DNA of 64,000 bases from Pyrenochaeta sp. MPI-SDFR-AT-0127 (taxonomy: Eukaryota > Ascomycota > Dothideomycetes > Pleosporales > Cucurbitariaceae). Every line of letters begins with the position of its first letter. Position 1 is the first letter of the stretch. The DNA lies in the NCBI GenBank assembly GCA_020747015.1, contig JAGTJM010000026.1, forward strand, positions 248,001 to 312,000, read 5' to 3'. Shown piece after piece: positions 44,976-55,342 of this stretch. The notes below the pieces were generated by a model that saw nothing but the letters and a program-made list of their open reading frames with translations, had not been told where the DNA came from and made no database searches. Position numbers and translations under genes: made by a program.

Positions 44976-45233
44976 ATGTGCACCAAGTTCATTTTCAAGC
45001 ACGACGACTGCGATAGGTCGACGTCCAGGTTTGGTGTCTGCCATCGATTTGCATACACTGGGAAACATTGCGAGAGCCATGGTAACGTAGACGTACCATG
45101 GAAGACGAACTGTGGTGAACATGATCAGGAGGATATCGCGACGATTGTACTGGATCTAACCTTGGCGTTGGGTAAGGTCGTGGCTAATCAGAAAGCGGAG
45201 GAGATGAAAAAGAAGCTGGAGGCCGAGAAGTAG
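44976..45233 (+). CDS. Small Cys/His-rich hypothetical protein, 85 aa
   Basis: Single-exon frame starting MCTKFIFKHDDCD. It has seven Cys/His-rich positions in its first 50 residues (C2, H9, C12, C22, H23, C33, H35), a C-terminal Lys/Glu helix, and no signal peptide. Many fungal genomes encode small intracellular proteins opening with MC followed by scattered Cys and His, apparently metal-binding, but the family is not characterised. An A-rich TATA-like TATAAAAG lies at 44817-44824. Could be a chance frame. Confidence 0.5.
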   Translation: MCTKFIFKHDDCDRSTSRFGVCHRFAYTGKHCESHGNVDVPWKTNCGEHDQEDIATIVLDLTLALGKVVANQKAEEMKKKLEAEK

Positions 45234-46418
45234 GAGGCCGGGAGGAAAGGTAGTGCCCAGGGGAACTCCAACCAAGCTGACGAAGGGTGATCATCAACTA
45301 ATCTCTTGTTTGCATTTGATAATCTTACATATGAGCCAAACTCTTCTCAGTTCTAGTCTAATATTTATATCCCACCAGTTAAACAGTACTTCTCTTCTAA
45401 CCTTACTATGGCTCCAAATGTGACAAGCTGTACTGCCGTAGCTCACAAAGAAGTTATCTTCCTCCAATATATAGATTATGCATGACCGTTCAATGTCACT
45501 TGAATACTTATCACTTCTCGTACCTGTCAGCCTAGGCTATTCACCCTTATCTAACTGCAGTCACCAGACGGTAAGAATATAGATAATGTCCAAGGCCGTT
45601 TCGTTCTGTAGGCTCGGTGATTGAAATCTTAAATTGGGGAAGTTGGATAAATAACATATCACATAGAGCACTAACTTACTAACAAGACAGGGTGGTGAGA
45701 ACAAAAACTGAGAACTGAAATCGAAGAATTTTATCCCAGAATTAAAAACTGAGTGATGTATCCAAAAACTGAAATTCAAGAGCAGAAAGCTAAAAACTAA
45801 GAAATATATCCTAGAACTGAAGACTGGAAACTGTGAACTTGGAAATGTATCCCAGTACTGAAAATTGGAAATTGAAAACACAATCTTGAGAAATCGAAAA
45901 TCGGAACTAAGAAGTACTATTTGAAAGAAATAATAATCAAATCGAGATTGTGTGCCGTATAGTACTCTTTACCACAGTGATTTACGTGATCCAAGCGCCG
46001 TTGTGACACCGTCCACTATGTTTGCAAAACACTTCAGAATGTAGGAGACGTCACAAACGCTTTTCCAGAAGCTGTTTATGGATATCCGATAACGATTTAT
46101 AGAAGAGATAAGCGTCTTTGACATTTAGTAATCCAAGAATTTTTTTTTTTACTGATCAGGGCACATTCCGTAAGAGTTACTTTCACGCATCCCTCCGTTA
46201 TCTGTGAGACCAATCCATAGTTCACTCGAACTCATCGCTGAAGCGATTGGGCGACGTTAATTCACACATTTCCTCTAGCTCATGTGATTGCCATTGCCCC
46301 AGCAGTATATAGTTCATACTTCCTCCACCTCTCCATATATATTCACTTTTCTGCAAGAATCGCACCAGCCACCAGCCCAACCCTGCCCGCAACTCAACTT
46401 TGTTACTTCACACGCATC
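45234..46418. other. AT-rich gene-free stretch upstream of the BTB gene
   Basis: 1.2 kb, notably A/T-rich, containing a degenerate minisatellite (45700-45890) and an 11-nt T run at about 46140. No gene supported. Confidence 0.55.
45700..45890. repeat. Degenerate A-rich minisatellite
   Basis: Imperfect copies of a unit resembling AAAACTGAGAACTGAAAT plus TATCCCAG. The TATCC(C/T/A) part recurs at 45732, 45759, 45807 and 45848 (spacing 27, 48, 41 nt), with ACTGAA/ACTGGAA words between. Copies are diverged, so the array appears old. Confidence 0.6.
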
Positions 46419-47515
46419 ATGTCTTCAGATACCACTGCTTTATTTCCAGTAAACCCTAACTCTGAAGACGCAACCCCGGAACAAGGAGATAACCAGCAGC
46501 TCTCCCCTTTTCCAGGTCTGTCGTCAAAACCCGCTGATGAGGAGCAGCAAACCACCAACCCTCCAATATGCTTCGAGCCGTCGATCCGTAAATTGGGCAC
46601 TCTGCAGTAAGCCATTCTTGCACACTGTCGGGCTTTTGATCACTAACTTGAGACAGATGGCCCAATAATAAGAAGCTTTCCGACGTAGTCATCCGATATG
46701 GTGAGAATGGGCGACAAATGTTCTATGGCCACAAGATCATGTTGGCCAGCTCGTCACTGTGGTTCCAAACCGTGTTCACAAATCCAGCATTTATTGTGAG
46801 TGAATTTATCAATGCGAAGTAGAGAACGCCCCAGTTGACCTGCACTCAGGAGTCAAACTCCAAAGAACTCACCCTTGAAGACGATGATGAGGACGCACTC
46901 GGTGCGATGTTGCAAGCCTGTTATCAGCCTGATAATAAGTACAATTTGACGCCGTCTAGGTCACTTGATGATACCACAGAGCCCAAACACAAGAACAAGT
47001 TCATCTTCTTCCACATTTCGATGTATGTTGTCGCAGACAAGTACGACGCTCCAAAAATCAGGGAGTACGCTGCTGATCGCGTCACCAAATTGCTGACACT
47101 TGCTTTTAACACGGTCAAAGATCTTTCGGCGTCCTCTGCTCTCATCCAAGTGATTGATCTACGCGGTATTCTTGATAAGGTGTACGAGCACACAGGGCAC
47201 CGGAATATGGAGGAACCATTACGCAAGGCTGTTCTGCGTGTAGTTATGGGCCATCCTGCCACGAGGCCCTTGAGTATGAGAAAACCCGGTGTACTTGTAT
47301 CAGAAATTGTGAAAATTGCAGAGAGCATACCAGACTTTGGGCGTGATATGTTTCTCCAGACGATGGGCACGGTCCCTTCCTTGGCGACTCTACCTACATT
47401 TCTGGATGTTGTGGAGGAAGTCACCTGTTCGCGGTGCAGTTCGTCATCGATGAAGTTGTGTAGATATTATGTAACACGTTGTATTGTTTGCGGTGAATGG
47501 AATAAGTGGAAATAG
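46419..47515 (+). CDS. BTB/POZ-domain protein, 330 aa
   Basis: Exons 46419-46606, 46657-46795 and 46850-47515 join in phase. An acidic disordered N-terminus (1 to about 60) precedes a BTB fold: KLSDVVIRYGENGRQMFYGHKIMLASSSLWFQ, then ELTLEDDDEDALGAMLQACYQ and the HISMYVVADKYDAPKIREYA helices. This is the common fungal BTB arrangement, probably an adaptor for a CUL3 ubiquitin ligase or a dimerisation unit. The C-terminus has CSRC and CIVC pairs with a further Cys between, suggesting a small zinc ribbon. Expression and partners unknown. Confidence 0.88.
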
Positions 47516-48124
47516 TGGTGGGTTGGCTGTGGGAGGAAGCGTTTCGCAGTCGCCCAGTTTTCGGTTGCATGTGGTCATGGAGGAGTTGAGTAATTTGAAA
47601 AAGAACAAAAAGGCTTTTGCCAGATACTACAGCCTAGCTATATTTCTTACCTACGAGATTCATACTGTTCTCTTTCCGTGGATTAGAACTAGTGAGCCTT
47701 CCACAACCCCTCGGCAGACTCATCTAAAAGCGATGAAGTCAACACGGTATCGGCTGCAGACCAAAGTGTCAATATAAGAGTGAACTGGGGGATTTTAGCT
47801 AAAAGGATGCCTGAGTGATGGAGCTTGCCAACCAAAGCCCTTCGATTGGCTGACTTAGACAGTCTTGGCATGACGCACTACCTCCGTCGGACTCCCGAGA
47901 TTTTGAGACCTTCCGAGGGGTTGAGTTCAAAGTTGCCTAACATTCGCGCAAACATTTGAAAGAGCTTCCACCACGTCAGCCTCCTAGTCTGTACCTCCCT
48001 TCCACCCATAAAAACCTCCGTCTTCAAGATAGGACGCAAACATAAAGCGCATCGCCAGCAGGCGCAACAGAACAAACCCTGGCGCAAATCCGAAAAGGGT
48101 CGTGGTAAAGGAAAGAGAGGCAGA
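47516..48124. other. Intergenic between BTB gene and HST2
   Basis: 609 bp. Frames on either strand near 47.9-48.5 kb are shadows of the HST2 exons. Nothing else seen. Confidence 0.5.
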
Positions 48125-49424
48125 ATGGGCAACGAAGAGTCTACGATTGTGGACCCAAATACTCCGCCACAAACTCTGAGTGCGCGATCGTTGGAAGCCC
48201 TCGCACAATACATCCAAGATGGGCGAGCGCAAAAAATTGTGGTTATGGTAAGGGAGTATGCTAAACCAGGCTGTGAGCGCATGCTGACCATAGTAAGGTA
48301 GGCGCAGGAATAAGTACCTCTGCGGGTATACCAGACTTCCGGTCGCCTGAAACAGGACTGTACGCCAACCTCGCTCGTCTGAACCTTCCCTACGCCGAAG
48401 CAGTCTTCGACATCTCGTACTTCCGCAACAATCCAGAACCCTTCTACACTCTCGCGCAAGAGCTCTACCCTGGAAAATATAGACCAACAATAACACACTC
48501 ATTCATAAATCTGTTGCATCAAAAGGGTCTACTTTTGAAGCTCTTCACTCAGAATATTGATTGCTTGGAGCGCGAGGCTGGCGTGCCCGCAGATAAGATT
48601 GTGGAGGCACATGGCAGTTTCGCCAAGTAGGTTTCACCATACCCATGATGATGTGGGTTGTAGAATACTGACATGCCTTCAGGCAAAGTTGCATTGAATG
48701 CAAAAAGCCGTACCCCGAGGACCGAATGCGCGAAGCCATCTCGAAGAAATGGGTGCCTCGCTGCCTCAATCTTGCCTGCAACGGCCTTGTCAAGCCTGAA
48801 ATCGTCTTCTTCGGCGAACAACTCCCTGCTGCATTCTTTGATAACCGTAGCTTGCCCTCACAAGCCGATCTTGCTATAATTATGGGCACTTCGCTATCTG
48901 TCCATCCATTCGCTTCGCTCCCACAGTTCTGCGAGGAGAATACTCCAAGACTACTTATCAACTCTGAGAAAGTCGGCGATCTTGGTGGAAGGACAGATGA
49001 TGTATTAATGCTAGAGGATTGTGACAGCGGGGTAAGAAAGCTAGCTGAGGCGTGTGGATGGCTGGAAGAACTCGAGACATTATGGGCAAAGACAGCACCA
49101 GATGATAAGCCAGCCTCACCGAAAGAGGTGGCAAAGAAGAGCAGAGATGAGATGCTTCAAGAGGAAGTTGACAAACTTACCAAGGAAATTGACGAGAGCT
49201 TACGATTAGGAAAAGCACAGCATGAATGGTTGGAGAATCACCTTGACACTAAGATTGCAAGGCGACAGGGCGAGGAGTTGAAGGAGCAGAATGGCTCAAA
49301 TTTGCAACCAACAGAGGACCCGGAGTCGAAAAAGCTGGCCCCTGTAGCAAGGACCGGGAAGACGAAAGATCCTGGGAGTGGCTTGGATCACGTGTTTCCG
49401 TTCTTGAAAAAGCCATCGCTGTGA
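48125..49424 (+). CDS. hst2: NAD-dependent protein deacetylase HST2-like (sirtuin, SIR2 family)
   Basis: Removes acetyl groups from lysines using NAD+, chiefly cytosolic in yeast. Exons 48125-48247, 48298-48626 and 48683-49424 join to 397 aa. The NAD site VGAGISTSAGIPDFRSPETG is rebuilt across the first intron; TQNIDCLE and the catalytic His in EAHGSFA follow. Zinc ligands are CIEC and a later CLNLAC. MGTSLSVHPFASLP and LLINSE close the Rossmann core. The Cys-rich length and class I features fit HST2/SIRT2 rather than SIR2. A Lys/Glu-rich coiled C-terminal tail (about 290-397) is extra to the core. Confidence 0.95.
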
Positions 49425-49808
49425 TTTGAGCGTTGTTTCTGATCAAAGGTTCCTTTTCAGGTTGGAGCCCATTATACTGGTGTATTTTTGGTCATGAGAT
49501 CATGATGAATGACTGTTGCTGTTCATGACTATGTAAAAGCGAGATGCTTTGGTTATAACATTACCTGGAGAAATAAAGTAGCCTGGTTGTGGAAATAGCG
49601 TGTGAATTGAAGGCTGGATGCAGGCATGCTGCATCAAGATTCACTACATTTGCAATTGGCACGTGCTAGAACGAGAAATGATGAAGTTGGAATGTCGAGA
49701 GATGTACCCCATTGGTTTGGCAGGGAGGCTGCGCTCGGACTCTTCTTCATAAGGCGTTGACCCTCACTCTTTCCTCCTTCCTCCTTCCATGACGCCCTGG
49801 TCTCATTC
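49425..49808. other. Intergenic between HST2 and F-box gene
   Basis: 384 bp. Nothing recognised. Confidence 0.5.
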
Positions 49809-51395
49809 ATGGACATGGCTTCGCTCCAATCACTACCTAATGAATTGCTGGACAATATTTTTGCTAATATTGACTCTCGCGATGCAAGGAACGTCTCCTT
49901 GACTTGCAAACGCCTTCGCGCTGTGGCCACACCTGCTGTTTATCACTCCATCAGCCTAGAATGGAGAAACGCAATACGAAGAGGGGCGACTGCACCAAAA
50001 GCCCCTCATATCCATAGTTTACTGCGTACTTTAATCAAGAACCCGGACTATGTCAAGCTCATCAAGAGTCTGGAGTTTCGTGCAACTAATGTGTGGTATT
50101 ACCAGGACGATGGCTCTCCACTATTATGCATACCGTTAGGAGATTGGAAGATGGAAGAAGTAGACGCGACGATTGTATTATTTGAAGAATTGGTGGATAA
50201 ACTGCAAATACCGGAGTCGGCATGCTGGAAATCTTACATCAGGCAAAAAACCAGGCCTGCATACTTACAGATGTTGGTCGTGCAGCTATGTACGCATCTC
50301 GAATCCTTATCGGTTTCAGTTGAATTCGAGATGGAGACTGGTTGTATGGAAATGGCATTAAAACAAGCGCTCGCGACCACTCCATTGGCCATGGATCCTA
50401 CATCATGGTGTAGCAAACTGTCACACGTACGCATGACAGGTGACGCAAAAGGAGACATCTGGACCGACCCATTTTTTAACTTGAAGAAATTATTCATGCT
50501 CCTGTTCTATCTCCCTAACTTGGAGACGCTCGAGTTGACCACCTTTGTCCAACCAGTTGAAGATGTAGGTGCAGAATGGGAATCTATTATGCCTCCGGAA
50601 TGGCCGTTGATGCAAGCTCCTAACGCTGAAAAATTGACAACGCTTCGTCTCGTAAGATCATCGATCAGTCCGGCAGTTATCAGCCTCATGCTGCAACAGA
50701 CGCCGAATCTAACTACATTCGAATACGATACCTTCAATGGATTCAGCGTTCCGCTCGACCTTTCAGCAATCAGAGACGCGTTGCTACATGTATGCGATTC
50801 TCTAGCCCATCTCTCCATCCGGTACGATATGCATCAAGAAGACGAGAATTACCCTCCCCAAGACGTGATTGGCGTTACCTTTGGAAGTATAGGTCCGCTA
50901 CGAGACTTCCCTGCCTTGACTACACTTTCGGCATCTCTAGGGGTACTCTTTGGATCTGACGACGTTCGACACGGCCAAACCCCAAAGCTGGCAGACTTTC
51001 TACCTCCAGGGCTACAATGCCTGACAATCACAGACGATATGTGGATGTACAACGACTTCCAGCAATACTTTGAGGACGTAGATGCGATGAGTATCCTCAG
51101 GACATATTTGACCGGCGAAACGGCTGGCTACCGCTGGAGAGGTGCATCGGGCTACCAACATGGCGGAGACAATTGGAATGGGGGGCTGGGGTATTCGAAT
51201 ATCATTTGGACGGTATCTCATGAGCCGGGGTGGAAAGGGGCAACGCCAGGGCTGAAGAAATTCGTGTATGATTTGAGAACCAGGGGCCACCTCACTTTTG
51301 CATATTGGAATCACCCACGCCCGAGAGAGGAGTTGGAGAGGGTGTGTAAATGGCAGGGGATTGAGTGCGAGGTACTTTTCGAGGACGAGGACTAG
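49809..51395 (+). CDS. F-box protein, 528 aa
   Basis: Intronless. The N-terminus SLQSLPNELLDNIFANIDS continues into ARNVSLTCKRLRAVATPAVY, the classic F-box pattern that docks SKP1. The rest has leucine-rich-like segments (LETLELTTFVQPVED, LTTFEYDTFNGF), so a degenerate LRR substrate-binding domain is likely. Substrate unknown. Such genes are numerous and variable in filamentous ascomycetes. The start MDMASLQSLP is the first ATG; the second Met is also possible. Confidence 0.9.
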   Translation: MDMASLQSLPNELLDNIFANIDSRDARNVSLTCKRLRAVATPAVYHSISLEWRNAIRRGATAPKAPHIHSLLRTLIKNPDYVKLIKSLEFRATNVWYYQDDGSPLLCIPLGDWKMEEVDATIVLFEELVDKLQIPESACWKSYIRQKTRPAYLQMLVVQLCTHLESLSVSVEFEMETGCMEMALKQALATTPLAMDPTSWCSKLSHVRMTGDAKGDIWTDPFFNLKKLFMLLFYLPNLETLELTTFVQPVEDVGAEWESIMPPEWPLMQAPNAEKLTTLRLVRSSISPAVISLMLQQTPNLTTFEYDTFNGFSVPLDLSAIRDALLHVCDSLAHLSIRYDMHQEDENYPPQDVIGVTFGSIGPLRDFPALTTLSASLGVLFGSDDVRHGQTPKLADFLPPGLQCLTITDDMWMYNDFQQYFEDVDAMSILRTYLTGETAGYRWRGASGYQHGGDNWNGGLGYSNIIWTVSHEPGWKGATPGLKKFVYDLRTRGHLTFAYWNHPRPREELERVCKWQGIECEVLFEDED

Positions 51396-51605
51396 TCATC
51401 AAGATCACAGTGCCAATCTTGCTTGTTTTTGCTGATGCTGTTAATCCTGCTCCACTTGAGTCCACAGCTACCGTCCTAGAAGCATAGTGCGGGTTGTCTT
51501 GCGGATACTCGTAATATCAGAACATATCTTGTTGAAGAAACAACCCTCACATCACTTTAAAACATCAAGCATGTCACTGGCTTTCATTGACATTCACACT
51601 GCAGT

Positions 51606-52385
51606 CTAGTAGCTCGATCCTTGCCGGTCATCTAGTAAATCCCCAGTCAGTACCACTTCATCATCCCTTACAGCAATCAGACTTACAATTCGCACCCATG
51701 GCTTTCCTCAGCTTCAACGTCACAGCATCAGCATCCAACTCTTTCTTATCACTCGTCTGGATCTCAACCGCATACGTCCTAATAACCTGCTTGACCTGCC
51801 CACTCTGGAAGCTCATTTTCGCCTTGCGCATGACTTTAGTGTTTGGTCCTATTGAGGTCACATGGTATCAGTATTTCTCTTCTATCCCTCATACACAAGC
51901 CTTCCATTGTGCAATGTGCCCCTCCAACCATCACATCCGGGCATAACGAAGTACACGTTTGCTGGCGCGCCTTGATAGATTGTGAGGGACGGGGGCGGGG
52001 TGTCAAAAAAGAAAGAAACATACCTTGCCAAATCACAAAAGCAAACTTGACACGCTCAGAGTACTCGTCATTCCCCAGTTTCATGCGCACATATGCATAC
52101 GCCGCCTCGTCGCCCAGACTCTCCGTCATCTCAGCGATATCGCCGGTGCCGGTGCTCGCCAGCGTCAAATTGTCAGACGTCGCCGTGGCATACTGTACAC
52201 ACACATAACACAAAGCTATTAGGAATCCAGAATATACATATCGTCGCACAGACTTGAACAGTCTTGGAGGGGGGGAGAAGGCGTACCTTGAGGATAAGCC
52301 ACGTGGTCTCGGATTTATCGGAGCGCACGTCTTCGTACGCTTTGCTGATGTCTGGGTCAGAGAGGAGATCTGCGGGCGCTGGCAT
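51606..52385 (-). CDS. Coactosin-like actin-binding protein (ADF-H domain), 151 aa
   Basis: A small cytosolic F-actin-binding protein of the ADF/cofilin-homology superfamily. Exons 52385-52287, 52192-52024, 51848-51687 and 51631-51606 give 151 aa. Visible marks are DPDISKAYEDVRSDKSETTW, AYAYVRMKLGNDEYSERVKF, FVIWQGPNTKVMRKAKMS (the coactosin-type V-W-x-G-x-x-x-x-x-x-K region) and KQVIRTYAVEI. Coactosin rather than cofilin is favoured by the length and the lack of the cofilin Ser-regulated N-terminus. The last exon (26 nt) encodes only the end of the tail. It lies near fimbrin, another actin-binding protein. Confidence 0.9.
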
Positions 52386-53185
52386 GGCTGGAAAGAAGAT
52401 GGGAGAGGGGGGATCCTGGGTTCCAAAGCGGGCGAGGTAATATATAAAAAACCGACCCAAGCTAAGAAAGTGGGTAAAAAAGGATAGGATATTCGGGGTG
52501 TTTGCTTCTAGTTGTTAACGATTGAGGATTCTGTCGAGATGTTCTTCACCGTTTCGCTCGGGGGAGAAGCCCAGCCCAGGAGCTAGTGCGGGGCTAAGCT
52601 GAGACTGGTTCGCCAATGGGGTTGCGGCAGCTTCGGTTCCAGATCTGAGGCTCACGATCTTTTTTGCCTTCGTCCCTCCTTTTGGGCTCTTCAATGCAGA
52701 TGTGCACTGAGCACCCGCTATTAGGAAAGTTATCAAATATGTCACAATCAGAGAATAGTCTCTCCTCTCTTGCTGCATATTTGTTGAGTCTTCTGCTATA
52801 ACGTGCTCGCGTATCCTCGTTCTCTTACGCTTCTCGAGTTTAAAGGCCCATACTTCCAGTAACAATGTGTCTCACATTAACATATGATTCGTAAAGTCTC
52901 ATAAGCTGGCACACTCCAATGCATAAGCATTCACAACGCAACTCAGGGTCGCTCGGAGACCAGCAAGACCAGCTTACATATCATGTCAACATAGACTTGG
53001 AAAAAACACACCGTAGTTGGAATCTAATTCATTTCATCACAAAAGTAAGTAAAAAGAGAAAAGGAAGAAACAAAGTTTTTCGTAACCCCATTCGCTCAAA
53101 ATCGCGCGGTTTCTCCTGCTTCTCGCGCTCAATCATGCGTTTTCTCCTCAAGATGCTTCCAACCTCCCTCTATACTTCTCGCGCT
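52386..53185. other. Intergenic between coactosin-like and fimbrin genes
   Basis: 800 bp between the coactosin-like promoter and the fimbrin 3' end. A 116-codon minus-strand frame at 52515-52865 is open but has no family; not called. Confidence 0.5.
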
Positions 53186-55342
53186 TCACAATCCACCCAT
53201 CTTCTCACTCGTGCTCATCAGACTGCCGATAAAGGTCGTAATCAGCCTGCTTTGCACGGCCACGATATCCTCAGGCACAAGCCAAATTGTGGCACCCATC
53301 TTCCTGGCAATACTGATAGCCAACTTGGCGTTCTGGTATTTCTCCTCATCATTGCGTCCTGCATTAACGAGGTCATAGTCGACATACGCAGGCTTCATGC
53401 CAGCCAGAACGTCGAGCAAGAAGATCGCATTGCTGAGCCCTGAGTCCTTGAATGATCGGATCTGGCTGCCCTTACCGCCTTTGCGCGCCATGTCGTTGGC
53501 CCACTTGATCATGTCCGCGTCGGAGATTTCGCGCTTGCCGAGTCGTTGTGCAAGACCGTTGAGAGTGGAAACGATGTCTTTGCGCATCAATTGCCAGACG
53601 AGACCCAGGGTTAGTGTGCGTTGACCATCGGTAATATCGGCACCTTGAATACCAGGCAGAGAAAACTGTACTTGTTTTCCCAGTTCAACTGCATAGTTGG
53701 TGTTCTCAAGGGCCTTGAAGCGCATCAATTCTTGTCCTTCCCGAGGCTTGTTAACATGGCGCCAGTTTACGCTACCTGGAATAACCTTGTCGTACGCTTG
53801 TAGAAGAACGGTGCCGTCCTTCAAATCCTCGAAGAATGACTGCACAACAGGCTTAACGTCTAGAGAGTTCAGCCAAAGAGTGAAGACTCGAGCTTCGCGC
53901 TCTCCTTCCGCATCAAAGTCCTCGATTTCAGCCTTTTCTTCTTCAGTGATAGGGTCGAGGCAAGGATGTGTGTTGAATAGATTGGCAACGAAAGCAAGGT
54001 TGAGCTTAGGATTTCCGGCAACGAGAGAAGTTGGTGTCAAAAACTTGCGGCAATCGAGAGCATCGGCATTCCGTAGGACCAACTCGGCACGCTGAAGGAG
54101 GTCATTCTGTTGCAGTGGGGAGCGAGAGCAGGTTTCGGGTGCCAGCTGGTTAAGAAGTACAGTGTAGTTCTCTCCATCCTTAACGTCGGTTGAGAAGTTT
54201 GTGACGCTGCAGAAGTTAATGATCCGGATCCTAAAGTCACACTTTGTGCCCACTTACGTTCTGTGCCACTTCGCATTCTTTAGGTGATAGTTGAACCACC
54301 TCAGCAGAATCTGCTCCGGGGGAAGGCGCAGGAACTGTTCCAGAGTCTCGCCATCTTCCAGCAGTCTGTAAAGCTCCGGGTGCAGCTTGATATCAATTTT
54401 GCCCAATAGACCTCTCCGGATAATCTGCCAAATCAAACCTAGGATCAGATGTTCGCGCACTTCGATGATGTCTCCACTGCCAATGTTTACAACCGAGCAT
54501 CCAATACCCTTGGCCGACTCAATGACAATATTGTTGTTCTCAGTGAAATGGAAGTTGTTCAGCGATTTGATCTTCTTCCCGGGCTTGTTCAACACACGCT
54601 CGTCAATGGTGTCTGGTACGCTATCATTGATGAGCTTGGAAAGCACCAAGCCGTCCTTGCAAGCATCGAACATCTCGAAAGTGTCGGTCGCGAAGGGTAG
54701 GCGGTCGCCAATATCTGGGTCACCCGCGAGCACGGCATTGATGTGGCGAGTGAACTCGGTACGCTCGTCTTCGTTGATAGTATGGGTAACGTTTGCGGAG
54801 GAGCCTTGGACCTGGATCCGGCCACCGCCACTGCCGCCGCCGGTACTGCCCTTGGAAGCGTGTCCTGGTGTTGAAGGCACACTGCCGGTGCCTCCGGTTC
54901 CAGCTCGTGGGCGGGTTGGGCCAGTGTGCATGCGCTGCTGGGCGGGCGAGGACTCGCGCAGTTTGGAAATGAGCTGTTGCCGTTAGTTTCTCATTTCTGG
55001 GGTACAGAATTCTACAATCCGCGTACATCCACATAGTCGTCTAGTTCTACTCTCCGCGAGCTGTCCAACTCGACCTCCTTCAGGGCTTGTCGCACGACAT
55101 CGTACGGCTGGTGCTCGGTCTGCTGCGTCGCCTTAATTACCGTCGCCTCGTCGAGGTAGCCCTTGTCATCGACGTCAAGCTTGCGGAAAGCATCTTGCAA
55201 GCCAAAGATCTCGCCCTGTTGGAATTGAGGGTACTTTCTGTTCGCAATGCGCTGTAAGCATCTGTGGAAGTCGGCGGATGTGCATAGAAGAAAGAGCGGA
55301 ACACGGCGATACGACGTACTTTTGCAGTTTGATAATGTTCAT
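53186..55342 (-). CDS. sac6: Fimbrin, actin-bundling protein (SAC6/plastin)
   Basis: Crosslinks actin filaments in patches and rings. Exons 55342-55320 (23 nt), 55261-55027, 54973-54258 and 54206-53186 join to 664 aa. An EF-hand-like region (RKLDVDDKGYLDEATVIKATQ) is followed by a Gly/Pro linker and four calponin-homology domains: DPDIGDRLPF to NIVIESAKGIGCSVVNIGSGDI, LILGLIWQIIRR, REARVFTLWLNSLDVKP, and TLGLVWQLMRKDIV with KWANDMARKGGK. This tandem CH arrangement is diagnostic. Ends in IGSLMSTSEKMGGL. The Gly-rich linker between EF-hand and first CH domain is longer than in yeast. Confidence 0.96.

Noticed and set aside
47878..48502. Minus-strand frames of 170-206 codons opposite HST2 exon 1 and 2
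   Set aside because: They are antisense shadows of the HST2 coding exons and carry no independent domain.
52515..52865. 116-codon minus-strand frame between coactosin-like and fimbrin genes
   Set aside because: It begins at a non-ATG codon, has no recognisable family, and splits awkwardly around a possible intron; not strong enough to call.
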